From Acidimicrobiia bacterium (GTDB taxonomy: Bacteria; Actinomycetota; Acidimicrobiia; IMCC26256; JAOSJM01): 64,000 bases of DNA. The notes under the pieces are model-generated. The model was given only the letters and a program-made list of their open reading frames with translations, had not been told where the DNA came from and ran no database searches. Numbering within the stretch: position 1 is the first letter of the stretch; every line of letters starts with the position of its first letter. The translations under genes and the position numbers were made by a program. Below are positions 56,870 to 64,000 of the stretch, piece after piece. Location of the stretch: the NCBI GenBank assembly GCA_027494165.1, contig JAOSJM010000006.1, positions 372,001 through 436,000 of the forward strand, given 5' to 3'.

Positions 56870-57955
56870 CCGGCGCGTCGCCTGGTCCCGGCGTGCCGTC
56901 GATCCGCTCGGTCGGGCTCCCCGCCGAGACCAAGGACGGGGAGCGGAGGGTCGCGCTGGATCCGGCCGGCGTGGCCGCCCTGGTCGACGCCGGTCTCTCC
57001 GTGCTCGTCGAGGCGGGGGCCGGCTCGGAGGCCGGCTTCCCGGACCACGCCTACCTCGCGGTCGGGGCCCGGGTGACCGCGGATGCCACCGAGGCGTGGG
57101 GCTCGGACGCGGTCGTGAAGGTGAAGGAGCCCCAGCCGGCCGAGTACCGGCACTTCCGGCCCGGGCTGGTCCTCTTCGCCTACCTCCACCTCGCCGCGTG
57201 CCCGGACCTCGCGCGGGCCCTCTGCGACTACCGGGTGACCGCCTACGCGTACGAGACGCTCGAGGAGCGCGGGCGGCTCCCGCTCCTCGCGTGCATGAGC
57301 GAGATCGCCGGCCGGGCCGCCGTGCTCGTCGGCGCCACCGAGGTCGGGCGGGCCCGGGGCCGTCTGCTGGGCGGGGCCGGTGGGGTGCCACCGGCGCGTG
57401 GTCGTGGTGGGGCTCGGGGTCGCGGGCACGATGGCCGCGAGGGGGTGCCGGGGCCTGGATGCCGACGTGACCGGCGTCGACGTCGACCAGGACCGGCTCC
57501 GCGACGCGGTCCGGGCCGGGGACGTCGGCTCGACGCTCGTGCCGTCGACGCTGCACCTCTCCGAGCTGCTGGTCGGGGCCGACCTCGTGGTCGGCGCGGC
57601 GCTCGTCCCCGGGGCCCGAGCCCCGATCGTGGTCTCCCGGGAGCACGTCCGCCTCATGCCCCGGGGCTCGGTCGTCGTCGACCTCTCGATCGACCAGGGC
57701 GGGTGCGTCGAGACCGCGTCCCCGACGACGCTCTCGGACCCCACCTACGAGGTCGACGGCGTCGTCCACTACTGCGTCACCAACGTCCCGGGCCAGTTCC
57801 CCGCCACCGCGAGCCGGGCGCTCAGCGCGGCGGTCGCCCCCCGCCTGGTGCGCTCCCTCCGTTCCGGCGGACCCGGGCTCCCGGGTGCGCTCAACGTCCG
57901 GGAGGGCGCGGTCGTCCACCCCACGGTCGCCACCTCGCTCGAGCCCGTCGCCTGA
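56866..57955 (+). CDS. ald: Alanine dehydrogenase-family enzyme, frameshifted
   Basis: This NAD-dependent alanine dehydrogenase-type protein has about 362 residues. The N-terminus reads VGLPAETKDGERRVALDP. The catalytic Lys is in VVKVKEPQP and His in FAYLHLAA; LACMSEIAGR follows. The Rossmann motif VVVVGLGVAGTMAA lies in a second frame after a single-base shift at about 57390-57400. SIDQGGCVETASPTT and HYCVTNVPG are typical. Family members deaminate alanine to pyruvate or reverse this. In this cluster it could recycle the amino group handled by the coupled aminotransferase-like gene. It converges on the ligase gene with nine bases between stops. Confidence 0.85.
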
Positions 57956-57964
57956 GGGGCGCGA

Positions 57965-59473
57965 TCAGACGATCCGGGTCTCGTGCCCGGCCCAGTAGGG
58001 CTCGCGCAGCACCCGCTTGAGAACCTTCCCTGGGCCGGACCTCGGCAGCGGCTCGCGACGGAGCTCCACGGCCTTCGGGACCTTGTAGCCGGCGAGGTGC
58101 TCCCGGCAGTGCGCGATCAGCTCCCCGGGCGCGACGTCGCCTCGCGCCACCACGACCGCGTGCACGGCCTCGCCCCACCGCCCGTCGGGGACGCCGAACA
58201 CCGCCGCCTCGACGACCTCCGGGTGCCCGTGCAGCACGTCCTCGACCTCGGTGCTGTACACGTTCTCGCCGCCGGTCACGATCATGTCCTTCAACCGGTC
58301 GACGAGGAAGAGGAAGCCCTCCCGGTCCCGGTGGCCGAGGTCGCCCGTGTGGTACCAGCCGTCCCGGAGGGCCAGGCGGGTCTGCTCGGGATCCCGCCAG
58401 TACCCCAGCATCACGTTGGGCCCCCGGACCACGACCTCCCCGACCTGGCCCGGAGCGACCTCCCGCCCGGTCGGGTCGACGACCCGCACCTCGACCCCGG
58501 GCGCCGGCTGCCCGCACGACCGCCCGCGCGGTCGGTCGAGCATCCGCTCCTCGTGGCAGAGCGCGGTCGCCATCGGAGCGGTCTCGGTCGCGCCGTAGTA
58601 GTGGTCGAGCCGGCAGCCCGGGAAGGCCCGGTGGGCTCTCCGGAGCACGTCCATGGCGATCGGGGCACCGGCGTGGGCGAGCAGGCGGAGGCTCGACACG
58701 TCGCGCGGATCGCGCTCCTGCTCGTCGGCGAGCGCGGCGACCATCGTCGGCACGCCCAGCGTGACGGTGACCCGTTCCCGCTCCACCAGGTCGAGCACGC
58801 GCCGGGGCTCGAAGGCCGGGACGACCACCTGGGCGGCCCCCGCCCACAGGGCGCTGAGCACGGCCGAGGTGCCGGCGACGTGGAAGAGCGGGCACGCGAT
58901 CAGGTAGCGATCGCGCTCGTCGAGGCCGGTGGCCGACAGGGTGTGGAGCGAGTTGGCCACCAGGTTGCGGTGGCTCAGCATCACCCCCTTCGACCGCCCC
59001 GTCGTGCCCCCGGTGTAGAAGAGGGCTGCGAGGTCGTCCTCCCCGATCCCGGAACCGGGCCCGCCGTCCCCGCCGGCGCGCGCGAGCAGGGCCTCGTAGC
59101 CGGCGGGGAGGTCCACCACCTGCTCCACGATCCCCGCCAGCGAGCCGGGGTCCCGGTCGGTGAGGAGCACCCGGGCCCCCGAGTGCTCGACGGCGTACCG
59201 GAGCTCCGGCTCGGCGTGGCGGGTGTTGAGCGGGACGACCACGAGGCCCGCGGCGGGGATCGCGAGGTGCGCCTCGAGGTAGCGATGGCAGTTCGCGGCC
59301 AGGACGGCCACGCGGTCGCCGGGCCGGAGCCCGAGGGTCGCCAGCCCCCTCCCGAGGCGGCGGCACCGGTCGGCCAGCTCGCCGAAGGTCGCGTGGTGGT
59401 CACCGCAGACGACCGCGAGGCTCCCGGCGGAGACCTTCCCCGCCAGCCACAGCGGGTCCGCGCAGCTCAGCAC
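57965..59473 (-). CDS. Acyl-CoA ligase (AMP-dependent synthetase)
   Basis: This 502-residue ANL-superfamily enzyme forms an acyl-adenylate and then an acyl-CoA. The ATP motif is ALFYTGGTTGRSKGVMLSH. YYGATETAPM, YHTGDLGHRDREG, RLKDMIVTGGENV and the catalytic Lys in LPRSGPGKVLKR all stand in order. It is complete, unlike its neighbours. GTG 59473 has GGAGGAGG about six bases upstream. It reads in the same direction as the thiolase gene upstream of it (74-bp gap), so both may be one operon for carboxylic acid breakdown. Substrate not predicted. Confidence 0.93.
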   Translation of the reverse strand: MLSCADPLWLAGKVSAGSLAVVCGDHHATFGELADRCRRLGRGLATLGLRPGDRVAVLAANCHRYLEAHLAIPAAGLVVVPLNTRHAEPELRYAVEHSGARVLLTDRDPGSLAGIVEQVVDLPAGYEALLARAGGDGGPGSGIGEDDLAALFYTGGTTGRSKGVMLSHRNLVANSLHTLSATGLDERDRYLIACPLFHVAGTSAVLSALWAGAAQVVVPAFEPRRVLDLVERERVTVTLGVPTMVAALADEQERDPRDVSSLRLLAHAGAPIAMDVLRRAHRAFPGCRLDHYYGATETAPMATALCHEERMLDRPRGRSCGQPAPGVEVRVVDPTGREVAPGQVGEVVVRGPNVMLGYWRDPEQTRLALRDGWYHTGDLGHRDREGFLFLVDRLKDMIVTGGENVYSTEVEDVLHGHPEVVEAAVFGVPDGRWGEAVHAVVVARGDVAPGELIAHCREHLAGYKVPKAVELRREPLPRSGPGKVLKRVLREPYWAGHETRIV

Positions 59474-59546
59474 GCCGTCCTCCTCCGGCCTTCCCGTCGT
59501 CCGCGGTGGACGCTCGACGCCACCACCGCCCGGCGATCGGGTCCTC

Positions 59547-60726
59547 TCAGTCGTCGACCCTCACGACGACCGCACCGGCCGTGTCGCCGGCCGCGCAGCC
59601 CGTGAACAACCCCACGCCCCCGCCGCGCCGCCGCAGCGCAGTCACGAGCTCCGCCAGGGCTCGCCCGCCCGTCGGCGCCTGGGGGTGGCCGTAGACGAGG
59701 CTGCACCCGTGACGGTTCACCCGCTCGGGGGATCCCGGTCCGGCGGGAGAACCACACGTCGTTCACCGCGAACGGGTTGTGGGTCGTGACCTCGTCGACC
59801 TCGGCCAGGTCGACCCCGGCGTCCCGGAGCGCGGCCAGGGCCGCCGGGACCGGGGCCTTGGGCATCGCGCCCTGCTCGACCCGGGCGAACGCCACGGCGA
59901 GCAGGCGGACGACCCCCGGGCCACCGATCTCCCGGGCCAGGTCCTCGCGGGCCAGGACGGTGCCCGCCGTCCCGTCGGCCGGGTGCGTCTGGCCCCCGAA
60001 GGTGACGACCCCGCCCGGGCGTGCCGGAGCGAGGCCGGCGAGGCCCTCGGCGGTCGTGGGCCGCACCCCCGCGTCGGCGTCCACGACCCGCTCCCCACCC
60101 CCGCCCCCGCACGACGACGGGAACCATGTACTCACGCTGGAAGGCCCGGTCGTCCTCGAGGGCACGCCCGTACTGCTCGTACCGGAGCAGGGTCACGTCG
60201 TCGAGCTCCTCGCGGCTGATCCCTGCCTCGGCGGCCACCCGTTCGGCCGTGTCGAGCATCGAGCCGCCGGCCCACGGATCGTGCTCGAAGTTGTCGAGCA
60301 CCCAGTGCTCCCGGTCGGGCGCGCCCCCGGCGCCGCCGGGCGCGGGTACAGGACCACCGGCCCGTTGCTCGTCCGGTCGGTCGTGACCACGAGCGAGAGC
60401 CGCCGGTCCCCGGACTCCACCCCCGCCGCGCCGAGCCGGAGGCAGGCGGCCATGGTGGCGCACGCCTGGGAGACCATCGGGCCCGTGGCGCGAGGCGCGC
60501 CGATCCGGCCCGCCAGCGTCGGGGCGCCGTAGAACCCGCGACGTTGCGGCACCGTCCAGCCGAGCACGACCTCGTCGAGCTCGGCGGCCGGCAGGCGCCA
60601 CCGCGCGAGGGCATCGGTGGTGACCCCGGCGGCCAGGTCGAGGGCCGGGATCTCGGCCAGCTCCCCCTGCCAGCGGGCGAAGGGCGACGACCACAGCGCC
60701 GGCAGGCACGTCCGCTCGAACCTCAT
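59547..60726 (-). pseudogene. Thiolase-family protein broken by three frameshifts
   Basis: Pieces of one thiolase (acetyl-CoA acyltransferase type) lie in successive frames. The N-terminal half has VVLGWTVPQRRGFYG and the nucleophile Cys in MVSQACATMAA. A middle piece reads DREHWVLDNFEHDPWAGGSMLDTAERVAAE in short segments, another VTTHNPFAVNDVWFSRRTGIP, and the C-terminus ERVNRHGCSLVYGHPQAPTG, ending TGCAAGD. Breaks are near 60318-60340, 60100-60115 and 59733-59737, all in G/C runs. ATG 60726 has GGGAGG four bases upstream. True decay cannot be excluded with three breaks in 1.2 kb, but errors are likelier, given the pattern elsewhere. It is divergent from the GntR gene. Confidence 0.75.
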
Positions 60727-60773
60727 ACCGCCTCCCGGGGCGAGACCATGGTCAGCACCCGGGCCGGGGCGCC

Positions 60774-60792
60774 GCAGCATAATGAATACGGC
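60774..60792. promoter_or_regulatory. AT-rich divergent promoter/operator between the thiolase and GntR genes
   Basis: gcagcataatgaatacgg sits mid-way in the 104-bp divergent gap. It offers CATAAT as a plus-strand -10 for the GntR gene, and on the other strand TTCATT/CATTAT for the thiolase gene. Similarity to the 55481 site (cataat-nn-tacgg) suggests autoregulation by the GntR protein. Confidence 0.4.
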
Positions 60793-60830
60793 CAGGGACG
60801 CAGGATTCGACCCGACGCGGACGGAGGACC

Positions 60831-61496
60831 ATGGGCATCACACGACGGCCCCTGCGGGAGGAGGTGCGCGAGGCGGTGCTCGAGCGCCTCCTCGACGGGT
60901 CGATCGCCGTCGGCGAGAGCATCAACGAGCCCGCGCTCGCCGAGGAGCTCGGCGTGAGCCGCACGCCCCTGCGCGAGGCCCTCCTCAGCCTCGAGCGGGA
61001 CGGCATCCTCGAGGCCCGTCCGGGGAGGGGCTGGTGGGTGGCTCCCCTCACCGCCGACGTCGTCATGGAGCTCTACCCGATCATCGCCGACCTCGAGGCG
61101 CTCGCCGTGCGCCGTACGCCCAAGGACGCGCTCGACGACGGCTTCCTGGACGAGCTCGACCGGATCAACGAGGAGCGGTACGGCGCGGTCGACGATCCCC
61201 GCCGGTCCCGGGCGATCGACGACCGGTGGCACGAGCTCCTCGTCTCCCGGTGCCCGAACCGGAGGCTGCGGGAGGAGATCGCGTCCCTCAAGGGAACGGT
61301 CGTGCACCGCTACGAGTACCCGGTGATCCGCAACGGGCGTGACGTCGAGGCCTCGATCCGGAACCACGCCGAGGTGACGAGCGCCCTCCGTCAGGGCAAG
61401 GTCGCGCAGGCCTGCCGGGCGCTGGAGCGCCAGTGGGAGGCGGGCGCCCGGATGGTGGCGGACTGGCTGGAGCGGCAGTCCGGCCGCACGACCTGA
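60831..61496 (+). CDS. GntR-family transcriptional regulator (FadR-type FCD domain)
   Basis: This 221-residue regulator has an N-terminal winged helix-turn-helix with REAVLERLLDGSI, EPALAEELGVSRTPLREALLSLERDGILEARPGRGWWV, which is the GntR signature. An all-helical FCD-like effector domain follows, with Arg/Asp/His residues that could hold a metal (DDRWHELLVSRCPN, NHAEVTSALRQG). ATG 60831 has GGAGG just upstream. Family members usually repress adjacent catabolic genes and release DNA on binding a carboxylate. Position between thiolase and carboxylate/amide genes makes it the likely local regulator. Confidence 0.93.
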   Translation: MGITRRPLREEVREAVLERLLDGSIAVGESINEPALAEELGVSRTPLREALLSLERDGILEARPGRGWWVAPLTADVVMELYPIIADLEALAVRRTPKDALDDGFLDELDRINEERYGAVDDPRRSRAIDDRWHELLVSRCPNRRLREEIASLKGTVVHRYEYPVIRNGRDVEASIRNHAEVTSALRQGKVAQACRALERQWEAGARMVADWLERQSGRTT

Positions 61497-61545
61497 TACC
61501 GGGCGGGTTCCCCGGGGGCCCCGCGACGGCCGGGTCCGGCCCGCC

Positions 61546-62817
61546 TCAGCCATCGGCGAGCGCGAGGACGGTCCGGAGCAGCGCGTCGACCCCGTTCGCG
61601 CAGGCCTCGGGGGTGGACTCCTCCCGTGGGTTGTGGCTGATGCCGTCGTGGAGCCCGGGGACGAAGATCATCCCGGCCGGGCAGAGCGTCGCCATCTCCT
61701 GGGCGTCGTGTCCCGCGCCCGACAGGATCGGGATGCTGCGGTACCCGGCCTCCTCGACCCGCGAGCCGATCACCTCGCGGACGTGGTCGTCGAAGGCCAC
61801 CGCACGGGTCCGGACCAGGCGCCGGGTGGTGATCTCCACCCCCAGCTCGGCCGCGAGGTGCCCGAGGTAGCGCTCGACGTCCTGCTCGACCCGGTCGAGC
61901 CGCGCGTCGTCGGGGTGGCGGAGGTCCATCGTGGCGACCACGCGCTGGGGGACGACGTTGGCGAGGTTCGGGGACGTGTCGTGCCGCCCGACCGTGGCCC
62001 GCAGCCCCGGGACCGCCCCCGACGCGGCGAGCTCGTGCAGGTGGAGGGTGAGGCGGGCGGCCGCCACCCCCGCGTCGCGCCGGAGCTCCATGGGCGTGGT
62101 CCCGGCGTGGGCGGGCGTCCCCCTGATCGTGACCTCCTGCCACGAGATGGCCTGCACGCCGGTGACCACGCCCAGGTCCATGCCGGCGCGGGCCAGGACC
62201 GGGCCCTGCTCGATGTGGCACTCGACGTACGCGTGAGGCGGAGGACCGTCGACGGGGTGGGGGCCGCGGCAGCCGTGGCGGTCGAGCTCCGAGCCGAGCG
62301 TCACGCCGTCGCGGTCGGTGAGGGCCAGGGCATCGGTGAGGGCGATCCGCCCGGCCCGCACGGCGCTGCCGAGCATGTCGGTCTCGAAGCGGACGCCCTC
62401 CTCCTCGGTGAAGAAGGCGACCTCGATCGGGCGCGCCGTCGCGACCCCGGCCTCGTCGAGAGCGCGGACGACCTCGAGGCCGCCGAGCACGCCGAGGCAG
62501 CCGTCGAAGATCCCCGCGGTGGCCACGGAGTCGATGTGCGAGCCGATCAGCACGGGCGCGGCGTCCGGGTCGCGCCCGGGTCGGTGCCCGAAGGTGTTGC
62601 CGATCGCGTCGACCCGGACCGTGAGACCGGCGGCCTCCATCCAGCCGGTGACGAGCCGGCGCGCCTCGGCGTCGGCGTCGGTGAGGCTCAGGCGGTTGAC
62701 GCCCTCCAGCCCGGTGGCGGGGTCGAGGTACGAGCCCACCCGGCCGAGCTGCCGGAGGGACGCCCGGAGACGGCCGGCGTCGATGCGGGGGGCGGGGCGG
62801 GCGTCGGAGGTCGTCAT
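61546..62817 (-). CDS. M20-family amidohydrolase (N-carbamoyl-L-amino acid hydrolase / allantoate amidohydrolase-like)
   Basis: This 423-residue zinc/manganese hydrolase of the hydantoinase/carbamoylase branch of M20 contains VLIGSHIDSVATAGIFDGCLG with metal-binding His and Asp. The Glu pair is in FFTEEEGVRF. HIEQGPVL, GTPAHAGTTPM and GAGHDAQEMATL complete the active site. Members remove carbamoyl groups from N-carbamoyl amino acids, ureidopropionate or allantoate, releasing ammonia and CO2. ATG 62817 directly follows a block of 10-bp repeats and has no normal ribosome-binding site. It is divergent from the amidase gene, and both may answer to the GntR regulator. Confidence 0.93.
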   Translation of the reverse strand: MTTSDARPAPRIDAGRLRASLRQLGRVGSYLDPATGLEGVNRLSLTDADAEARRLVTGWMEAAGLTVRVDAIGNTFGHRPGRDPDAAPVLIGSHIDSVATAGIFDGCLGVLGGLEVVRALDEAGVATARPIEVAFFTEEEGVRFETDMLGSAVRAGRIALTDALALTDRDGVTLGSELDRHGCRGPHPVDGPPPHAYVECHIEQGPVLARAGMDLGVVTGVQAISWQEVTIRGTPAHAGTTPMELRRDAGVAAARLTLHLHELAASGAVPGLRATVGRHDTSPNLANVVPQRVVATMDLRHPDDARLDRVEQDVERYLGHLAAELGVEITTRRLVRTRAVAFDDHVREVIGSRVEEAGYRSIPILSGAGHDAQEMATLCPAGMIFVPGLHDGISHNPREESTPEACANGVDALLRTVLALADG

Positions 62818-62882
62818 CCTGATCGGTGCTGATGGGCGCTGATGGGTGCCGATGGGTGGTCGATGGGTGCTGATCGGTGGGC
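62818..62882. repeat. 10-bp phased tandem repeat
   Basis: Six imperfect units of ctgatgggtg (variants ctgatcggtg, ccgatgggtg, cgatgggtg) lie directly before the M20 start codon. The spacing is about one helical turn, so each unit faces the same side of the helix. It could be a protein-binding array or simple slippage DNA. Confidence 0.75.
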
Positions 62883-62980
62883 CGGATCGAGCGACACGGG
62901 TCCGGGATCGAGGAAGGGCGGGGGCCCGGGCCGGATCGAGGTGGTCGCCCGCTCCCCGGACCGAGCCCCCTGGCAGGACC

Positions 62981-63006
62981 TAGTAATGCATAATACAATG
63001 TGCAAG
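62981..63006. promoter_or_regulatory. AT-rich divergent promoter/operator between the M20 and amidase genes
   Basis: tagtaatgcataatacaatg stands out in GC-rich DNA. It contains TACAAT (62994-62999) as a plus-strand -10 and TATTAT as a minus-strand -10. The CATAAT core is shared with the sites at 55481 and 60778, consistent with control by the local GntR protein. Confidence 0.45.
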
Positions 63007-63078
63007 TCAAGGAGACGGGGGCCGGGCACCGGTGCACAAGGGAGCCGCGGTGGAGCACGACCGATCGCACGAGGTCCG

Positions 63079-64000
63079 ATGGTGAGCGACCTGGCCGCCC
63101 TCGACGCCACCGCCCAGGCGGAGCTGGTCCGCACCGGGCAGGTCGCGCCGATCGAGCTCGTCGACGCCGCGATCGAGCGCGTGGAACGGCTGAACCCGCA
63201 GCTCAACGCGGTGATCCACACCCGCTTCGAGGAGGTCCGCGACGAGGCCGCGACGGACCGCCTGCCCGACGGCCCCTTCCGGGGGTCCCGTTCCTGTTCA
63301 AGGACATCTTCGGTGCCGTCGAGGGGGACCCGCACCACCAGGGGATGCGGTACCTCAAGGAGGCCGGGTTCCGGGCCCGCCACACCGACGAGCTGGCCCG
63401 CCGCTACCTCGCGGCCGGGTTCGCCTACCTGGGCCGGACGAACGTCCCCGAGCTCGGCGTCGTGCCGATCTGCGAGCCCGAGGCGTACGGCCCCAGCCGC
63501 AACCCCTGGAACCCCGACCGCACCAGCGGCGGGTCGAGCGGCGGGGCGGCGGTCGCCGTCGCCTCGGGGATGGTCCCCGTCGCCCACGCCAACGACGGCG
63601 GCGGGTCGACCCGGGTCCCCGCCTCGGCATGCGGCCTGGTGGGGCTCAAGCCCAGCCGCGGCCGCACGTCCATGGGACCGATGACCGACCCCATCGTGAG
63701 CCCCCTCCCCGGCGAGCTGTGCGTGAGCCGTACCGTCCGGGACACCGCGGCGGTGCTGCAGGCCGTCCACGGGCCGGCCCCCGGCGACTCCGTGATGGCC
63801 CCTCCGCCGGCCCGTCCCTACACCGAGGAGGTCGGAGCCGACCCGGGTCGCCTGCGGGTCGGGATCCTCACCCGGAACCTGATCGGGACGGGCGACGTGC
63901 ACCCGGACTGCGTGGAGGCGACCGAGAGCGCCGGCCGGCTCCTGGAGTCCCTGGGCCACCACGTCGAGGAGGCCCACCCCCCGGCGCTCGAGGACGAGGG
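63079..64000 (+). CDS. Amidase signature-family enzyme (3'-partial, frameshifted)
   Basis: This Asp-tRNA(Asn)/Glu-tRNA(Gln) amidotransferase A-like amidase begins at ATG 63079, preceded by gaggtccg. DLAALDATAQAELVRTG and NPQLNAVIHTRFEEV are typical of the N-terminus. One base is missing in GGGGG 63281-63285; afterwards comes PFLFKDIFGAVEG with the catalytic Lys. The signature TSGGSSGGAAVAVASG and the Ser region DGGGSTRVPASACG follow. The window ends before the stop. Stand-alone amidases of this type release ammonia from varied amides; GatA itself is unlikely in this catabolic setting, without gatB or gatC. Confidence 0.9.

Noticed and set aside
51809..57919. A 2036-codon minus-strand frame
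   Set aside because: It is antisense to the sulfatase, the membrane-anchored protein, the aminotransferase and ald; no recognisable motif is present.
63079..64000. GatA subunit of the tRNA amidotransferase
   Set aside because: No gatC or gatB is adjacent, and the setting is a catabolic island with a GntR regulator and a carbamoylase; a stand-alone amidase fits better.

Overview
This is about 64 kb of very high-GC chromosomal DNA from an actinobacterium, most likely of class Acidimicrobiia. The pointers are the codon usage, the SCO1664/DUF3090/MSMEG_4193-type triad, the coiled-coil Rpf-like transglycosylase, and two secreted proteins built on 42-residue G-Y-W-L-V-A-x-D-G-G repeats. The taxonomic placement is inferred from family knowledge and was not tested. 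About twenty genes, including essential ones (lgt, zwf), carry single-base frameshifts. Many of these lie in G or C runs, which points to consensus errors in the assembly rather than gene decay; products are described as if the frames were restored.

Layout. 0-4.2 kb: the end of a site-2 protease with a CBS domain, a kinase/ATPase fused to a bacterial eRF1-like (baeRF) domain, and a small receiver-like protein. 4.2-11.1 kb: a fatty acyl-AMP ligase, the three-gene set usually near mshC, GDP-mannose 4,6-dehydratase, a CoA-disulfide-reductase-type flavoprotein and purE. 11.3-18.6 kb: an FtsX/MacB-type ABC exporter, lgt, a 61-bp tandem palindromic repeat, a dicluster ferredoxin with a DUF427 protein, a membrane/SH3 protein and an Fpg/Nei glycosylase. 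18.9-26 kb: a UbiB-type kinase, secreted GH43 with repeats, GH65 and an Rpf-like transglycosylase. 26.1-29.7 kb: an EamA transporter and ectoine synthesis genes ectC, ectB and ectA, all read leftward. 29.7-35.4 kb: an M23 peptidase, a chemoreceptor with a nitrate/nitrite-sensing domain and a DUF4397-plus-repeat protein. 35.4-41.5 kb: gnd and zwf opposite polyphosphate glucokinase, DUF2203 opposite pheA, then serS and tRNA-Ser(UGA). 41.6-50.3 kb: a small monooxygenase-like protein, a GH13 glucosidase, a MOSC protein, tRNA-Ser(GCU), a 2-hydroxyacid dehydrogenase, a GIDE-LemA fusion, ackA and a metallophosphoesterase. 49.9-55.3 kb: a likely selenoprotein (Rdx/SelW family, in-frame UGA in a CxxU motif), a sulfatase and an unrecognised membrane-anchored protein. 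55.5-64 kb: a catabolic island with a class-V aminotransferase, alanine dehydrogenase, acyl-CoA ligase, thiolase, FCD-type GntR regulator, M20 carbamoylase/amidohydrolase and a partial amidase.

Working together. gnd, zwf and ppgK form an oxidative pentose-phosphate unit fed by polyphosphate. EctABC makes a compatible solute. The last 8.5 kb looks like a GntR-controlled pathway for an amide- or carbamoyl-containing nitrogen compound. Unexpected signals are the UGA selenoprotein with a SECIS-like hairpin, five dispersed hairpin repeats lying at gene 3' ends, and a recurrent promoter architecture (TAnnnT-like element, 6-8 nt, then the start codon) predicting leaderless mRNAs for about nine genes.
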